DNA of 64,000 nucleotides from Aquimarina algicola. GTDB lineage: Bacteria; Bacteroidota; Bacteroidia; Flavobacteriales; Flavobacteriaceae. This document shows positions 45,809 through 56,277 of the stretch, one piece after another. The stretch covers positions 1 to 64,000 of the forward strand of contig NZ_VFWZ01000007.1 in NCBI RefSeq assembly GCF_006443095.1. Reading direction: 5' to 3'. The number at the start of each line of letters is the position of its first letter. Position 1 is the stretch's first letter. Below the pieces are notes generated by a model that was not told the DNA's origin, searched no databases, and saw nothing but the letters and a program-made list of their open reading frames with translations. Both the position numbers and the translations under genes were made by a program.

Positions 45809-47317
45809 CTACTCACTGTCCCACCACACTTTCTGAAGTGTAGTATTAAGACCATTTAATGGTGCTCGGTTAATAGCTTCATCTGCATTTGCCTGATTTT
45901 TATCTGTTGTTTTACTAGAATAAAAATAACGTGTTGGTATTTGAGTCGCTACAGCATCTCTACCAGGACTTATAACTGGAAAATTTAATCTACGCCAAAC
46001 ACTATATCCTTCAAAACCATTATTAATATGATCTAACCAACGTTGGATCGCAATTTGTTTGATTTCGTTACCCACAAAATTAGCATCAAGACTAGCTAGG
46101 TAATCTACACTTTCTGTAGATGTAATATCAATTTCATATCGTTTACAAGATGCTTCTACTCCATTGATATAAGTTGTTTTAGCATCTCCGGATATATAGC
46201 CGCGATGTATTGCTTCTGTTTTTATAAAAAGAAGTTCTGCATAAGTCATTAACCAAAATTTATTAAGATTCTGAAATTCAGAACTCAATAAAGAACGCGT
46301 TTCATTTTCTTCTGTATCAGATGCAATTCCAATGGGTTGACCTACAAATTCTGGTGTTCCGGCTGTTACAGAATTTGCTGTAGGGTTTAATAAAACAGAC
46401 AGGCGAGGATCTTGTTGATCACTTATAGCATTATCTCCTCCTTCTCCTTTCATAATATCTACAACTATTGAAGACAATCGCACATCTTCTATATCAGGAT
46501 TTTCTGAAGTAAAAGGCCAATCTTCTGAATTATTATAAGAAAACACCGGTTCATCGTCTATACTATCAAAAAGAGGATATGTAACTGGATCATCAAAAAT
46601 GTCTCTAATTTGAGTATTCACCATCTCGATATTAGAGATTCTCATTAATAACCTCATGCGTAAAGTATTGGCAAATTTTCTCCATGCCATCTTATCTCCA
46701 TCAAATAATAAATCTCTAGATTCATCGATTCTTTGGCTTTCGCTATCCGGAGAATTCATCAGTAAGTTGTTGGCATCTTCAAGATCGGCAAGCATCACCT
46801 GATACACATTAGATTGTGTATCATACTCTGGAAACAAAAATTTGTCTTCTAAACGAAATCCTTGTCCAGCATTTACATAAGGAATGTCCCCAAAAAGATC
46901 TGTAGTATAACTCAGGATATATACTTTGTAAATTTTACCCAAAGCTTGGTATGCCAAATGTCCTTGTTGTTCTGCTTCAAAAGCAAGGAAACTTGCATTC
47001 CTTAGTGCACCGTTATTCTCAGAATAAACGGTTTCCCAAAATCTTCTGCTTTCTGCATCTTCATCATGGGTTAAAATACCTACATCCGAGTTTTTCACTG
47101 CAAATTGTTGTGCTAATTGCCCCGGTATTCTATATGAAGATGTTACCTGATTTATAAAACCGGGTAAAATTGATCCAAAAAGTAAGTCAATACTAGGGTT
47201 TTCTACAGATTGGTTGGGATTAACATTGATTTCTTCAAGACTTTCGCTACAACCAGTTACAAAGAGCAGAGAAAGTATTGTTATACATGTATATGAAAAC
47301 GTTTTAATGAGTTTCAT
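45809..47317 (-). CDS. SusD/RagB-family lipoprotein
   Basis: Lipobox LLFVTGCSESLEEINVNPN, typical of the SusD-like_2 branch, followed by TPR-rich helices with RIPGQLAQQFAV, LAYQALGKIYKVYI and a C-terminal QRWLDHINNGFEGYSVWRRLNFP. SusD proteins form the surface lid of a SusC TonB-dependent transporter and bind oligosaccharides. It follows the SusC gene by 12 bases, hence one operon. By locus content the ligand should be an oligosaccharide from a red-algal galactan, though some SusD-like_2 members handle other molecules. Confidence 0.93.
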   Translation of the reverse strand: MKLIKTFSYTCITILSLLFVTGCSESLEEINVNPNQSVENPSIDLLFGSILPGFINQVTSSYRIPGQLAQQFAVKNSDVGILTHDEDAESRRFWETVYSENNGALRNASFLAFEAEQQGHLAYQALGKIYKVYILSYTTDLFGDIPYVNAGQGFRLEDKFLFPEYDTQSNVYQVMLADLEDANNLLMNSPDSESQRIDESRDLLFDGDKMAWRKFANTLRMRLLMRISNIEMVNTQIRDIFDDPVTYPLFDSIDDEPVFSYNNSEDWPFTSENPDIEDVRLSSIVVDIMKGEGGDNAISDQQDPRLSVLLNPTANSVTAGTPEFVGQPIGIASDTEENETRSLLSSEFQNLNKFWLMTYAELLFIKTEAIHRGYISGDAKTTYINGVEASCKRYEIDITSTESVDYLASLDANFVGNEIKQIAIQRWLDHINNGFEGYSVWRRLNFPVISPGRDAVATQIPTRYFYSSKTTDKNQANADEAINRAPLNGLNTTLQKVWWDSE

Positions 47318-47329
47318 TATATTTTGTGT

Positions 47330-50300
47330 TTAAAATTTTACGTTAAGTGACATTCCTATACTTCTCGCAGAAGGAATTGCAAAAAACTCTCCTCCCGGTA
47401 ATTCTCCACTATACCCTGCTACTTCAGGATCAATATGAGGTACATCATCCCAAAGCAATAAGTTTCTTCCAAACAATGAAATGTTTGCATCTTGCAACTT
47501 TATTTTTTTCAAAAAAGGTTTTGGTAAACTATAAGTAAGTTTTAGTTCTCTTAATTTAACAAACGTTCTATCAAAAGTACCTACTGCATCATTATCAAAA
47601 TATCTTCTATAAAAATTCGACGTTCGGGCATATATTGTAGTAGGCGTGGTCTCACCTGTGTCACTATCAAGCAATGCTCCTTGCAAGGCTACCCATTGTT
47701 CTCCGGATTCAACAGTTTGGCCATTATCAATTGCACCTTGTACTGCAACAGGATCATCTCTTCTTTGTAATGTTACTGATTCTTCTAATGATCCTAACTG
47801 ATTTCCTACCACATAAGTTCTAGAATATACTTCTCCTCCTTTATTGATATCAAATAAGAAACTTAGATTGATATTTTTATATGTAAATGAGTTTTGAATT
47901 CCTGCTATCCAATCTGGTGTTGCATTACCTAATAGAGGTTTTGCCTCATCAACCAGATTTCCTACATCATCTGATTCTTCTGACCTACCATCTGGGCGAA
48001 AAATTTGCAACCCTTCTCTACCTAAATTTCCATTTTGATCTACTCTAAGTAAATAATCTCCATAAAAATTACCAAAACTTCCTCCGTCAACAATATCAAG
48101 ATTGATCCAACGCTCTGCCAGTGTAATTCTATCCAAAATGGTCAAATCTTTAACTTCGTTTTCATTTTTTGCCCAATTCAAGGTTACGTCCCACGTAAAT
48201 GAAGGTGTTTTGAGAGGGGTTACGTTCAAAGATAGCTCAACCCCTTTATTAATGATAGTGGCTGGCACATTGATAACTCTTTCTAAAAACCCGGATTCTG
48301 TTGCCAAGGGAATTTCTGCTATTTGATCTTCATTTTCAGTTTGATAATAGGTGACATCAAAACCAAACCTACCTTTGAAAAAACCTGCTTCTACTCCTAC
48401 TTCTTTAGAAATTATATTTTCTGGTATTAAGTCTTTATTATTGAGAACACCTGATATGCTATTTACAGAAATTCCTTCTGCAGAACCTCCTCTAAAAGTA
48501 AGTGGAGTCGTTTGATAAGGATCGGTATCATTTCCTACCTCTGCATAACTTGCTCTAAGTTTCAAATAATCAGTACGCAATGCAGAAAGGTTAAACATCT
48601 CTGATACCACAGCACTCAAAGAAGCTGAGGGATAGAAATAAGAGTTATTATCTTTGGGTAAAGTACTTGACCAATCATTTCGTGCTGTAAGATCAAGAAA
48701 TAAGTAATCTTTATAACCGATGGTAGCTCCTCCATACAAACTGTTTATCCTTTTTCTGGAGATAAAGTTTTGAGCTGTTGGTATTGAAGCACTATTTGAA
48801 AGATTAAAAAAGCCCGGAGTCACTAATCCATCAACACCGCTATTGCCTCGAATCTCTTCTATTTTTTGATTAAAATGATTACCTCCCCCGATGAGTGTTA
48901 AAGAAAAATCTGAACTTAATTTATTATTATATGTTAACAAAAAATCGGTATTATCCTCTCTAAAAAACACATTTGCTTCTGCATAAAAACCATTTCTATA
49001 TGGGATATGTGAAAATGCTTTTCTAGTCGTTCGCTTATCACTATAAAAATCTCTCCCGGTTTTTATATCCAGAGATAAGTGGTCTGTTATTTTATAATTA
49101 AAACGAATATTACCATATACACGATCCCTTCGGTTACCATTGAGGTTTTCATTTACCAGAAAATAAGGATTATTTACAGATTCATCAGATGTAGCTTGTT
49201 GTTCTCCCACTCTTGAAGGTTCCCAATAATTTCTTCTTAATTCGTCTAAACTCTCATTTCCTCCAAGCTGTAATAATGTAAAAATGATATTAGATTCACT
49301 TTTTGCACCTATATTTGGTCTATTATCACTTTTACTATTGATATAGTTTACAGATGCGCCAACGGTAAATTTTTGAGATGCATTGTATGTAGCATTAAAA
49401 CCTACAGTATTTCTGATTAAATCAGTATTAGGAACCATCCCTTCTTGATCAAATCGGGTATACGATAATCTAAAACTCCCCTTTTCATCTCCATTAGTAA
49501 TAGAAAAACCATTTATAAATGTTGTTCCTGCTTCTAAGAAATCTCCTATGGGGTCTTCACCTAATCTATTAACCCAAGGTCTATTGATAGGTACACCGGG
49601 GGCATTAGGATTATACTGTGGGATAATCTGACCGTCAAATCTTGGCCCAAAATTTCTACCTATGTTTGTATTAAGATCGGGATAACCATAAAATCCATTA
49701 TTTCCTTTTCCGAATTCAGTTTGAAACTTTGGTGTTTTTAAAGGTGTTTGCATCGAAATACTGGATGTAAGTGTTACTCCCAATCCTTTTTGACCTTTCC
49801 CGCTCTTGGTTGTTATTAATATCACTCCATTTGCTGCTCTTGATCCATATAGTGCTGCTGCATTTGCACCTTTAAGTACCTGTACACTCTCGATATCCGC
49901 AGGGTTAATTTCACCGGCAGCATTACCATAATCGACCTGTTGTTCTCCTCCGCCAACGCCTTCTCCCAAAAAACCGCTTTCATTTGGATTAGATGGCCCT
50001 CCAAACACTCTAGAGGTTTGATGAACTTCGTTACTAATCGGTACACCATCGATAACAAACAAAGGCTGGTTTTTACCTGATATGGATTTGTTTCCTCTAA
50101 GAATGATCGAAGATGAACCGCCTATTGCTCCACTGGTATTGGTAATTTGTACTCCAGCAATCTTACCACTGAGCGTGCTTAGTAAATTGGTTTCGTTAGA
50201 TTCTTCTAGCTCTCCACCACCTATTCGTTGTGTCGCATATCCTATTGTTTTTTCTGCTCTTTTAATGTTTAATGCTGTTACAACTACTTCGTTAAGCGCA

Positions 50301-50929
50301 CTTGAACTTATAGTAAGCGGAATCGTCAATACTTCTTCTGAAGTAACAGTTACTTCTTTATTTTCATACCCTAAATAAGAAATGATCAATACGCTATTTA
50401 CAGGTACGGTTATTGAAAAATTTCCATCAAAATCAGAAGTAGTACCTGTGTTTGTTCCTTTTAGCTGTATAGTTGCCCCCATCAATACATCACCAGATTC
50501 TTCTTCTATAATTTTACCTTCTACTTTTATTCGATCTTGTGATGTGTCTTCTAATGAAGTCTTAAAATTATTAGGAATAGATTTTACAATAATTCTATCA
50601 TTAATTCTCTTAAACTTAAGAGAAAAACGTTGGGAAATTTTCCCTAAAATATCTTGTAGGCTTTCTTGTTTTGATTCTATTGTGATCGTATTATGAAGTG
50701 GTATATTAGACTCTACATATGCGAATTGAAATTCAGTTTTTTGTTCTATTACCTCAAAGGCCTTTTCTAATTTTACATTTTGAAGATTTAAATCCAAATA
50801 AATACTGTTCATACTTTGAGAATATGTCCCATTAGCAAACGAAACACTAATAAACAATGTTTGCAGAACTAAAATCTTTAAAGCATGTTTTGACATGACG
50901 ATCAATGCTTTAATTAAGTTTTTTTCCAT
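47330..50929 (-). CDS. SusC/RagA TonB-linked outer-membrane transporter with STN domain
   Basis: 1199 residues: signal peptide (to NGTYSQ), an STN secretin/TonB N-terminal domain (residues ~45-115; VKLEKAFEVIEQKTEFQFAY), a carboxypeptidase-regulatory-like domain (~135-210; GATIQLKGTNTGTTSDFDGN), plug with VDIGDxx-like LFVIDGVPI and LKGANAAALYGSRAANGVIL, and a 22-strand barrel ending SMNVKF-like SLNVKF. The STN domain is what talks to a FecR-type anti-sigma factor, and fecR plus an ECF sigma gene lie directly upstream, so uptake and induction are probably coupled as in FecA/FecR/FecI. Confidence 0.95.
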   Translation of the reverse strand: MEKNLIKALIVMSKHALKILVLQTLFISVSFANGTYSQSMNSIYLDLNLQNVKLEKAFEVIEQKTEFQFAYVESNIPLHNTITIESKQESLQDILGKISQRFSLKFKRINDRIIVKSIPNNFKTSLEDTSQDRIKVEGKIIEEESGDVLMGATIQLKGTNTGTTSDFDGNFSITVPVNSVLIISYLGYENKEVTVTSEEVLTIPLTISSSALNEVVVTALNIKRAEKTIGYATQRIGGGELEESNETNLLSTLSGKIAGVQITNTSGAIGGSSSIILRGNKSISGKNQPLFVIDGVPISNEVHQTSRVFGGPSNPNESGFLGEGVGGGEQQVDYGNAAGEINPADIESVQVLKGANAAALYGSRAANGVILITTKSGKGQKGLGVTLTSSISMQTPLKTPKFQTEFGKGNNGFYGYPDLNTNIGRNFGPRFDGQIIPQYNPNAPGVPINRPWVNRLGEDPIGDFLEAGTTFINGFSITNGDEKGSFRLSYTRFDQEGMVPNTDLIRNTVGFNATYNASQKFTVGASVNYINSKSDNRPNIGAKSESNIIFTLLQLGGNESLDELRRNYWEPSRVGEQQATSDESVNNPYFLVNENLNGNRRDRVYGNIRFNYKITDHLSLDIKTGRDFYSDKRTTRKAFSHIPYRNGFYAEANVFFREDNTDFLLTYNNKLSSDFSLTLIGGGNHFNQKIEEIRGNSGVDGLVTPGFFNLSNSASIPTAQNFISRKRINSLYGGATIGYKDYLFLDLTARNDWSSTLPKDNNSYFYPSASLSAVVSEMFNLSALRTDYLKLRASYAEVGNDTDPYQTTPLTFRGGSAEGISVNSISGVLNNKDLIPENIISKEVGVEAGFFKGRFGFDVTYYQTENEDQIAEIPLATESGFLERVINVPATIINKGVELSLNVTPLKTPSFTWDVTLNWAKNENEVKDLTILDRITLAERWINLDIVDGGSFGNFYGDYLLRVDQNGNLGREGLQIFRPDGRSEESDDVGNLVDEAKPLLGNATPDWIAGIQNSFTYKNINLSFLFDINKGGEVYSRTYVVGNQLGSLEESVTLQRRDDPVAVQGAIDNGQTVESGEQWVALQGALLDSDTGETTPTTIYARTSNFYRRYFDNDAVGTFDRTFVKLRELKLTYSLPKPFLKKIKLQDANISLFGRNLLLWDDVPHIDPEVAGYSGELPGGEFFAIPSARSIGMSLNVKF

Positions 50930-51040
50930 ACTTTTGTGATGTTTTGGTAATTATAATTATTGAAACAGTCATCTTGATGAATCTTACTATCGGTATGGCA
51001 GTACCTTAAGATTCTTTTCGATGATTAAAAATTCTAGATC

Positions 51041-51067
51041 AAGTGCCATATTCTGGCACTTTTTTTA
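51041..51067. terminator. Hairpin between fecR and susC genes
   Basis: Perfect 8-base arms AAGTGCCA/TGGCACTT with loop TATTC. The T tract follows on the plus strand; on the transcribed minus strand A residues precede it. It may attenuate or end the fecR transcript. Confidence 0.5.
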
Positions 51068-51118
51068 TGATTAATTGTTATTTTTTACATAAGTTTTTAT
51101 TTTTTTAAAAAGTTTGTT

Positions 51119-52141
51119 TTAGCATCCGGTCCCATCGATTTCTACAATGCTATCTTTTATTTTGAATTCAAAATCTCCAGCAAATTTTAAAGTATTAAGA
51201 ACATTGATCAAAGGTTCATTTTCAAATTTTGCTTTTAGTTTACATTTTTTGATTGCATTGTTTTTGATTATTATTTTAACTCCATACCACCGTTCTAGTG
51301 TTTTGGAAATATCGTCTAGACGTTCTCCATCAAAAATCAAAATATTATTTTTCCAAGCTGTAACTTTATCAAGGTCAAAAGCTTGTTTTGCATATTGATT
51401 CGAAGATTTTTTGTAAACAAACTCTTGTGAAGGTTCTAAAATATCCAGATCATTATTTGCTTGGTCAAGTATCTTTACTTTTCCTTCTACGAGAGATATG
51501 CTAATAATAGAATCTTCTTCAAAAGCTTTGGTATTAAAAGTAGTTCCAAGAACCTTTGTAATTAGGTTTCCTGTTTTTATCAAAAAAGGCCTATTGGAAT
51601 CTTTAGTTACTTCAAAATATGCCTCCCCAACAAGTGATATCTGTCTTTTATTCTCAGAAAAAGTTTTTGGATATGTTAATTGTGTATTTGAATTTAGGTA
51701 AACCTTTGTCCCATCAGAAAGAATAATAGATGATCGCTGTCCTTGCAATGTAGTTTTGGTAATTAGATCATCTATAATATCTGGATTACCAACATAATTT
51801 CTAAAATAAATACTAAAAGGAATGACTAAAACCAACAAAATGGCAGCAATTTTTGCAATAGATTGTACCGTTCGTTTTCTTTTGTGTGTGCTAACAATAG
51901 AAATTTTCTCTTTATTATGTATCCGATCAATTCTATTAGTAAGCTTTTTTAATTCTATTTCCTTCTTTTTTTGATCTATATGAATATTCTTATATGACGC
52001 TTCCCAAATCAAGACGATCTCATCATAGACTTTCTGATTAGTATCATCTTTAAGAAAATTTCTAATGTTTTCATTTTCTTCGGGAGAAGTTTCTCCTTTA
52101 AGAAATTTAATTACCAAATTATATTGCTCTTGCTCTTTCAT
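51119..52141 (-). CDS. FecR-family anti-sigma factor
   Basis: Cytosolic N-terminal anti-sigma region (YNLVIKFLKGETSPEENENI), one transmembrane segment near residue 100 (IAAILLVLVIPFSIYF), then the periplasmic FecR domain (QRSSIILSDGTKVYLNSNTQLTYP, VGEAYFEVTKDSNRPF, LEPSQEFVY) and the C-terminal DUF4974-like STN-fold (LDDISKTLERWYGVKI). Start taken at MKEQEQYNL (52141); an ATG 15 bases farther is also in frame. It holds the divergent ECF sigma factor until the SusC STN domain signals substrate. Confidence 0.93.
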   Translation of the reverse strand: MKEQEQYNLVIKFLKGETSPEENENIRNFLKDDTNQKVYDEIVLIWEASYKNIHIDQKKKEIELKKLTNRIDRIHNKEKISIVSTHKRKRTVQSIAKIAAILLVLVIPFSIYFRNYVGNPDIIDDLITKTTLQGQRSSIILSDGTKVYLNSNTQLTYPKTFSENKRQISLVGEAYFEVTKDSNRPFLIKTGNLITKVLGTTFNTKAFEEDSIISISLVEGKVKILDQANNDLDILEPSQEFVYKKSSNQYAKQAFDLDKVTAWKNNILIFDGERLDDISKTLERWYGVKIIIKNNAIKKCKLKAKFENEPLINVLNTLKFAGDFEFKIKDSIVEIDGTGC

Positions 52142-52346
52142 ACACCCATAAGACAATAAAATAAAACGTCTCTATTACAACAAAAACACGATTTAAGAAT
52201 TAGATAATATTGATAATATTAACGTAACATTACAAATGTTTTAACACATCTCATTATCTATAGTGTTACGACTTTTATTAACAATTATTTAATGATTTGA
52301 AACGATAATGCTATTTTGAATTTATTTGTTTTGATAAAAATTTGCC

Positions 52347-52910
52347 ATGACTCGGGATCAAGAGGATATTGTTTTATGGGAAAAACTAAAAAAGGGGGAT
52401 CATAAATCTTTGGAAATCTTATTTTTAAGGTATTATGATCATCTCCTTGCTCTGGCAAATTCATATTTGAATAATGATGATGCCGAAGAAGTGATTTCTG
52501 ATGTTTTTTTCCAATTGTGGTTTAAAAAAGAACAAATTAACATCAGAGTTTCTCTAAAGGTATACCTCTACAAAGCGACACGTAATAGATGTCTTAATAT
52601 CATAAAACATAATAAGAAAAAAGACGAAAAAATAAGAAGCATTTCAGAATATAATCTTCATCAAGACAACGATCAACCCGACCAGTTATTAATTTATGAA
52701 CAAACAAAAAAACAACTTGAGGTTTTTATTGAAGAACTACCTCTACAATGTAAGACTGTGTTTCGTCTAAGTAGATATGATGACCTCAGTCATAAAGAAA
52801 TTAGTGAAATTCTTGATATTTCTGTTCATACCGTAAACACACAAATGTATAGAGCCCTTAAGTATTTAAAAAGTAAATTGCCATTGGTTAATCACGCTCT
52901 TGATTTATAA
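52347..52910 (+). CDS. ECF sigma-70 factor
   Basis: 187 residues with sigma2 (LEILFLRYYDHLLALANSYL, DDAEEVISDVFFQLW) and sigma4 (LPLQCKTVFRLSRYDDLSHKEISEIL-type helices followed by SVHTVNTQMYRALKYL), the layout of Bacteroidota ECF factors paired with FecR. Divergent from fecR with a 205-base gap that probably carries both promoters. Expected to direct transcription of the susC-susD operon and possibly the enzyme genes. Confidence 0.94.
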   Translation: MTRDQEDIVLWEKLKKGDHKSLEILFLRYYDHLLALANSYLNNDDAEEVISDVFFQLWFKKEQINIRVSLKVYLYKATRNRCLNIIKHNKKKDEKIRSISEYNLHQDNDQPDQLLIYEQTKKQLEVFIEELPLQCKTVFRLSRYDDLSHKEISEILDISVHTVNTQMYRALKYLKSKLPLVNHALDL

Positions 52911-52920
52911 CAAAAATAAA

Positions 52921-52961
52921 AAAAGGATTATCTGAAATATTAATTCACAGATAATCCTTTT
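52921..52961. terminator. Bidirectional terminator after sigma factor gene
   Basis: Perfect 14-base arms AAAAGGATTATCTG/CAGATAATCCTTTT around a 13-base loop, between the convergent sigma-factor and beta-helix enzyme genes. Confidence 0.8.
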
Positions 52962-52998
52962 AGTTTAGTTATGATTTACCAGAAATCAATTCATTTCC

Positions 52999-55512
52999 TT
53001 AATTTTTTATAAACTGAAACTTTGATTTTCCTAAAATTGTAATTATATAAACTCCTTTTGGTAATGTATTGGTTTCTAAAACTTCAATATCATTTTTGGC
53101 AGTTGCTTTCATCACGTTATATCCATTCAGATTATGTACTATAATTTGATCACCGGTTTCTATTCCTGTGATTGTTATATAATCTTTAGACGGGTTAGGA
53201 AAAGCTTTGATATCAATTACAGATTGCAGAGATGAATTCTTTTGAGAAACTGTTTCGTAAACAAATGTCTCCCATCCTTTGATTACCGATCCTCTTGCCA
53301 TAAGTGGTGCACCCTGACTACTTATTCTAGCTTGTACATACTTGTCATTGACTTTTGCTTTTAATGCAAATTGATTATCTGAAATAGAAATCCACTCAAA
53401 TTTTTCCCAATTACCAATCTCTTCTCTATCAGCAACAAGAGGAATGTCATTTGATAATTTTCTATCAGCAGAAACGAAGAAATCATTTGCTTTTGATTGT
53501 AATGCTACATATCCATTACCTGCATCTATTACCAAAAACTGCTCTCTTATATCTGCACTTCCTTTATCTGCTCTAAGAAAATTCTTTTTAAGATTACTTT
53601 CTACAGTTATATACTTTTGGTTTTGATTAGATTTTATCCATACTATGCTTCCTACGGGTATAATGGGTTGAGTCGTACTTGATCCTACAAAAATTTGTAT
53701 TGTTTTTGTTGATTCTGCTCCATCATTATCTGTCGCAATGGCTTTGAGTGTATATTCTCCATCTTCTAAATCTTTTAGTAGTTCATCTCTATTCGGATTG
53801 TCCCCCCATTCATAAGGGCTACGAGATTCCTGGCGAACAAAATCATCATTAAGATATAATTTTACATGTTCTATAGCTCCATCTTGATCACTTGCAATTA
53901 CTACTGGTTTTAAATCTATACCTGTGGAAAATGTGTCTCCATCACTTAGTGATTTAAATTCTAATACCGGTGGGGTATTAGCATTAGAAGAAGACTTAAC
54001 CTTTATTGTTATTGAAGAAGAATTTGTTTCTCCTTCATTATTGGTAGCAACGGCTCTCAATGTGTATGAACCTTCTTTCAAATCTTTTAGTTCATCATCA
54101 TTACTATTTACTCCTCCCCATTCAAAAGGTTTATTGGTATCCGTACCTATGAGATCATTATTTAGATACAGTTTTACATTTCTGATCGTACCATCATTAT
54201 CAATTGCTTCTACAACAGGTTTGATATTTACTCCAATTGTAAATTCTTGGTTATTATTAGGTTCAATAAAACGTACAATCGGTTTTTGATTCCCATTATC
54301 TACAGTGCCTAAAACTACAGGGTATAATGTTCCTCCTTTAGGAGCTTGACTTTCTGGTAATGCCGGGAAATTTGTTGCCGGATTTCTAGGTTTTACCTCT
54401 CTTGGCCCTTTATACAATACTTTTGAATCAGACCAAGGAGTTGCTCCATTATGATTTTCTTCCAGACAATTGTTTTTATAAACAAAATTTGGTTTTTCTG
54501 AATTATCATGTTGGGTAGACCAAGGGCCCATAATTGCAAAATAATCAGGTTCGCTATTACTGTTATAGGGAGCATTTGGAGTATCTGCTTTACCATTTGG
54601 CATATCTCGTGGTAAAGTAATTCTATTATTTTCTATTAAGTTATTTCCTTTGTCACCACTATGAAAACTTACTTCTTGTCTAAAATCATTATCATACACC
54701 ACATTATACTCTACATTTCCGCCTTGTAATGAGATATGTCTTAAATGTGTAATTCGACAACCAGTTATAAGGTTATACGCTCCCTGAACAAAAAAATAAC
54801 CCTGAGCACCACCAGACTTTTTGTGAGCACCATCTACATTCAGATCTCTAAATGTGTTATGATTACCTGGTACTCTAAGAGGATCTCTTGCACTATTAAA
54901 GATATTAACTTTATCAAGCCAACAGTCTCGAGAATCTTTAATTTTCACTGAAATATTATCATTATTTCTTAGCTCATCATTAGCATTGATACCATAGTTC
55001 CAATCGTACTTTGGTTTGCCCCAGCTACCTTCTATTGTTAGTGTATAAATACCACTTTTATTTACTTTAAAAAAGCTGAACGCATCTCCATCATTCATTC
55101 GTATAACACACTTTACCCCATCTCGACTCTCTCCAATAAGAGACACATTAGATTTCATTGACACCTTACTGTTAATAGTATAGGTACCATTTTTTAAAAA
55201 CACAGCTACAAGTCCATTTTCTCGTGATGCATCATTGATTGCTCTATTGATATCAGCACTGTTTGCGCCATCTTCTAATGTTTTTACAATTTTAATGTCT
55301 TTTACATGAGGAATTCCTCCTCTTACTCCAGCTTTTTGCCATTCTTGCATCTGAGGGTAGCGACTATCATATTTTGAAGTATCAAAAGTTACTTCGGGAT
55401 CTCCTACCCTAATTTGGTTTTGAGCTGAAATCGAAAAAATCATGCTAAAAACAAAAAGTATGAATATCCAATATCGATGATACAAAAATGACTTAAGTGA
55501 ATTTAATTTCAT
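52999..55512 (-). CDS. T9SS-secreted beta-helix protein with Ig-like and beta-trefoil domains
   Basis: Signal peptide (to ISAQ), a right-handed beta-helix domain over residues ~25-390 of the pectate-lyase-3 type (ADINRAINDASRENGLVAVF, SNVSLIGES, LRHISLQGGNVEYNVVYDN), two similar Ig-like modules (~405-500 and ~510-610; each with VKLYLNNDLI/VKLYLNDDFV and EWGG/EWGD), a fascin-like beta-trefoil (~625-755) and a T9SS sorting domain (~765-837; FPNPSKDYITITG ... GVYIITILGKSKFQFIKN). The helix should be a polysaccharide lyase or hydrolase, but I cannot name a CAZy family. Its tail differs from the ricin cassette of the next three genes. Confidence 0.82.
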   Translation of the reverse strand: MKLNSLKSFLYHRYWIFILFVFSMIFSISAQNQIRVGDPEVTFDTSKYDSRYPQMQEWQKAGVRGGIPHVKDIKIVKTLEDGANSADINRAINDASRENGLVAVFLKNGTYTINSKVSMKSNVSLIGESRDGVKCVIRMNDGDAFSFFKVNKSGIYTLTIEGSWGKPKYDWNYGINANDELRNNDNISVKIKDSRDCWLDKVNIFNSARDPLRVPGNHNTFRDLNVDGAHKKSGGAQGYFFVQGAYNLITGCRITHLRHISLQGGNVEYNVVYDNDFRQEVSFHSGDKGNNLIENNRITLPRDMPNGKADTPNAPYNSNSEPDYFAIMGPWSTQHDNSEKPNFVYKNNCLEENHNGATPWSDSKVLYKGPREVKPRNPATNFPALPESQAPKGGTLYPVVLGTVDNGNQKPIVRFIEPNNNQEFTIGVNIKPVVEAIDNDGTIRNVKLYLNNDLIGTDTNKPFEWGGVNSNDDELKDLKEGSYTLRAVATNNEGETNSSSITIKVKSSSNANTPPVLEFKSLSDGDTFSTGIDLKPVVIASDQDGAIEHVKLYLNDDFVRQESRSPYEWGDNPNRDELLKDLEDGEYTLKAIATDNDGAESTKTIQIFVGSSTTQPIIPVGSIVWIKSNQNQKYITVESNLKKNFLRADKGSADIREQFLVIDAGNGYVALQSKANDFFVSADRKLSNDIPLVADREEIGNWEKFEWISISDNQFALKAKVNDKYVQARISSQGAPLMARGSVIKGWETFVYETVSQKNSSLQSVIDIKAFPNPSKDYITITGIETGDQIIVHNLNGYNVMKATAKNDIEVLETNTLPKGVYIITILGKSKFQFIKN

Positions 55513-55601
55513 TGTTTATGATGTTTATCGTGTTTGTATTAAAATTCTATTCTTTAAAAAAAGCATCTAAAATCCGGGGTAGAAATCATATTGAAGATGT
55601 T

Positions 55602-56277
55602 TTATTTCTTAATGAATTGCATTTTAGTTTTACCAACAATTGAAATAATATATAATCCGGATTGAAGCTCAGAAACATCAATGGTATCTTGTTGTCTGTT
55701 TACTGATATTTTTTTCATGATTTTTCCCATTAAATCATAAATAATTACAACATCATTTGTTGACAACCCTTTGATACTAATGACATTTTCTGTTGGATTT
55801 GGATAAAATGTAAGGTCATCTGTGTTTTCTAGAGATAGATTTTTGTTATTAGATGATATGATTTTCCATTTTTGATTGTTATTGGCTTTACTATATCCCC
55901 AAATAGTCACATTAGCATTTAAGGCTCCTTTTTCTCTATCTAAACCTTTATTGGTACAATGCATTGGTTGCAGACCATAAACTCCAGTGCCATTACTTAC
56001 TATTTTCCATTTTTTATGATTCCCAGAAGCATTTGTCCATGTAGCAACATTAACTCCATCACTACATTTTGCATTAGGAACTTCTAGAAAACGATTAGTT
56101 CCTTGGTTTTTAATTGTATATACATTGTTTCCTTCATGGTTAAACATCCATACCTGGTCATTATAATTCAATGGATTGTGCATAACTGCACTATGTTGTT
56201 CAAGAGCTCTTGATAATAATCTCTGATTTGATTGAGTAGATGTTATATAGTAGGCTCCATTTGTTATTAATTGAGTA
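55602..56277 (-). repeat. Ricin-lectin + T9SS tail cassette, copy A
   Basis: The last ~225 codons, nearly the same length and strongly similar to copies B (57482-58157) and C (59057-59730); shared words include NQRLLSR, FLEVP, NVATWT and GVYGL. Confidence 0.85.

Noticed and set aside
50082..50696. Plus-strand frames of 98 and 104 codons
   Set aside because: Antisense to the SusC plug and STN coding region, which is unambiguous.
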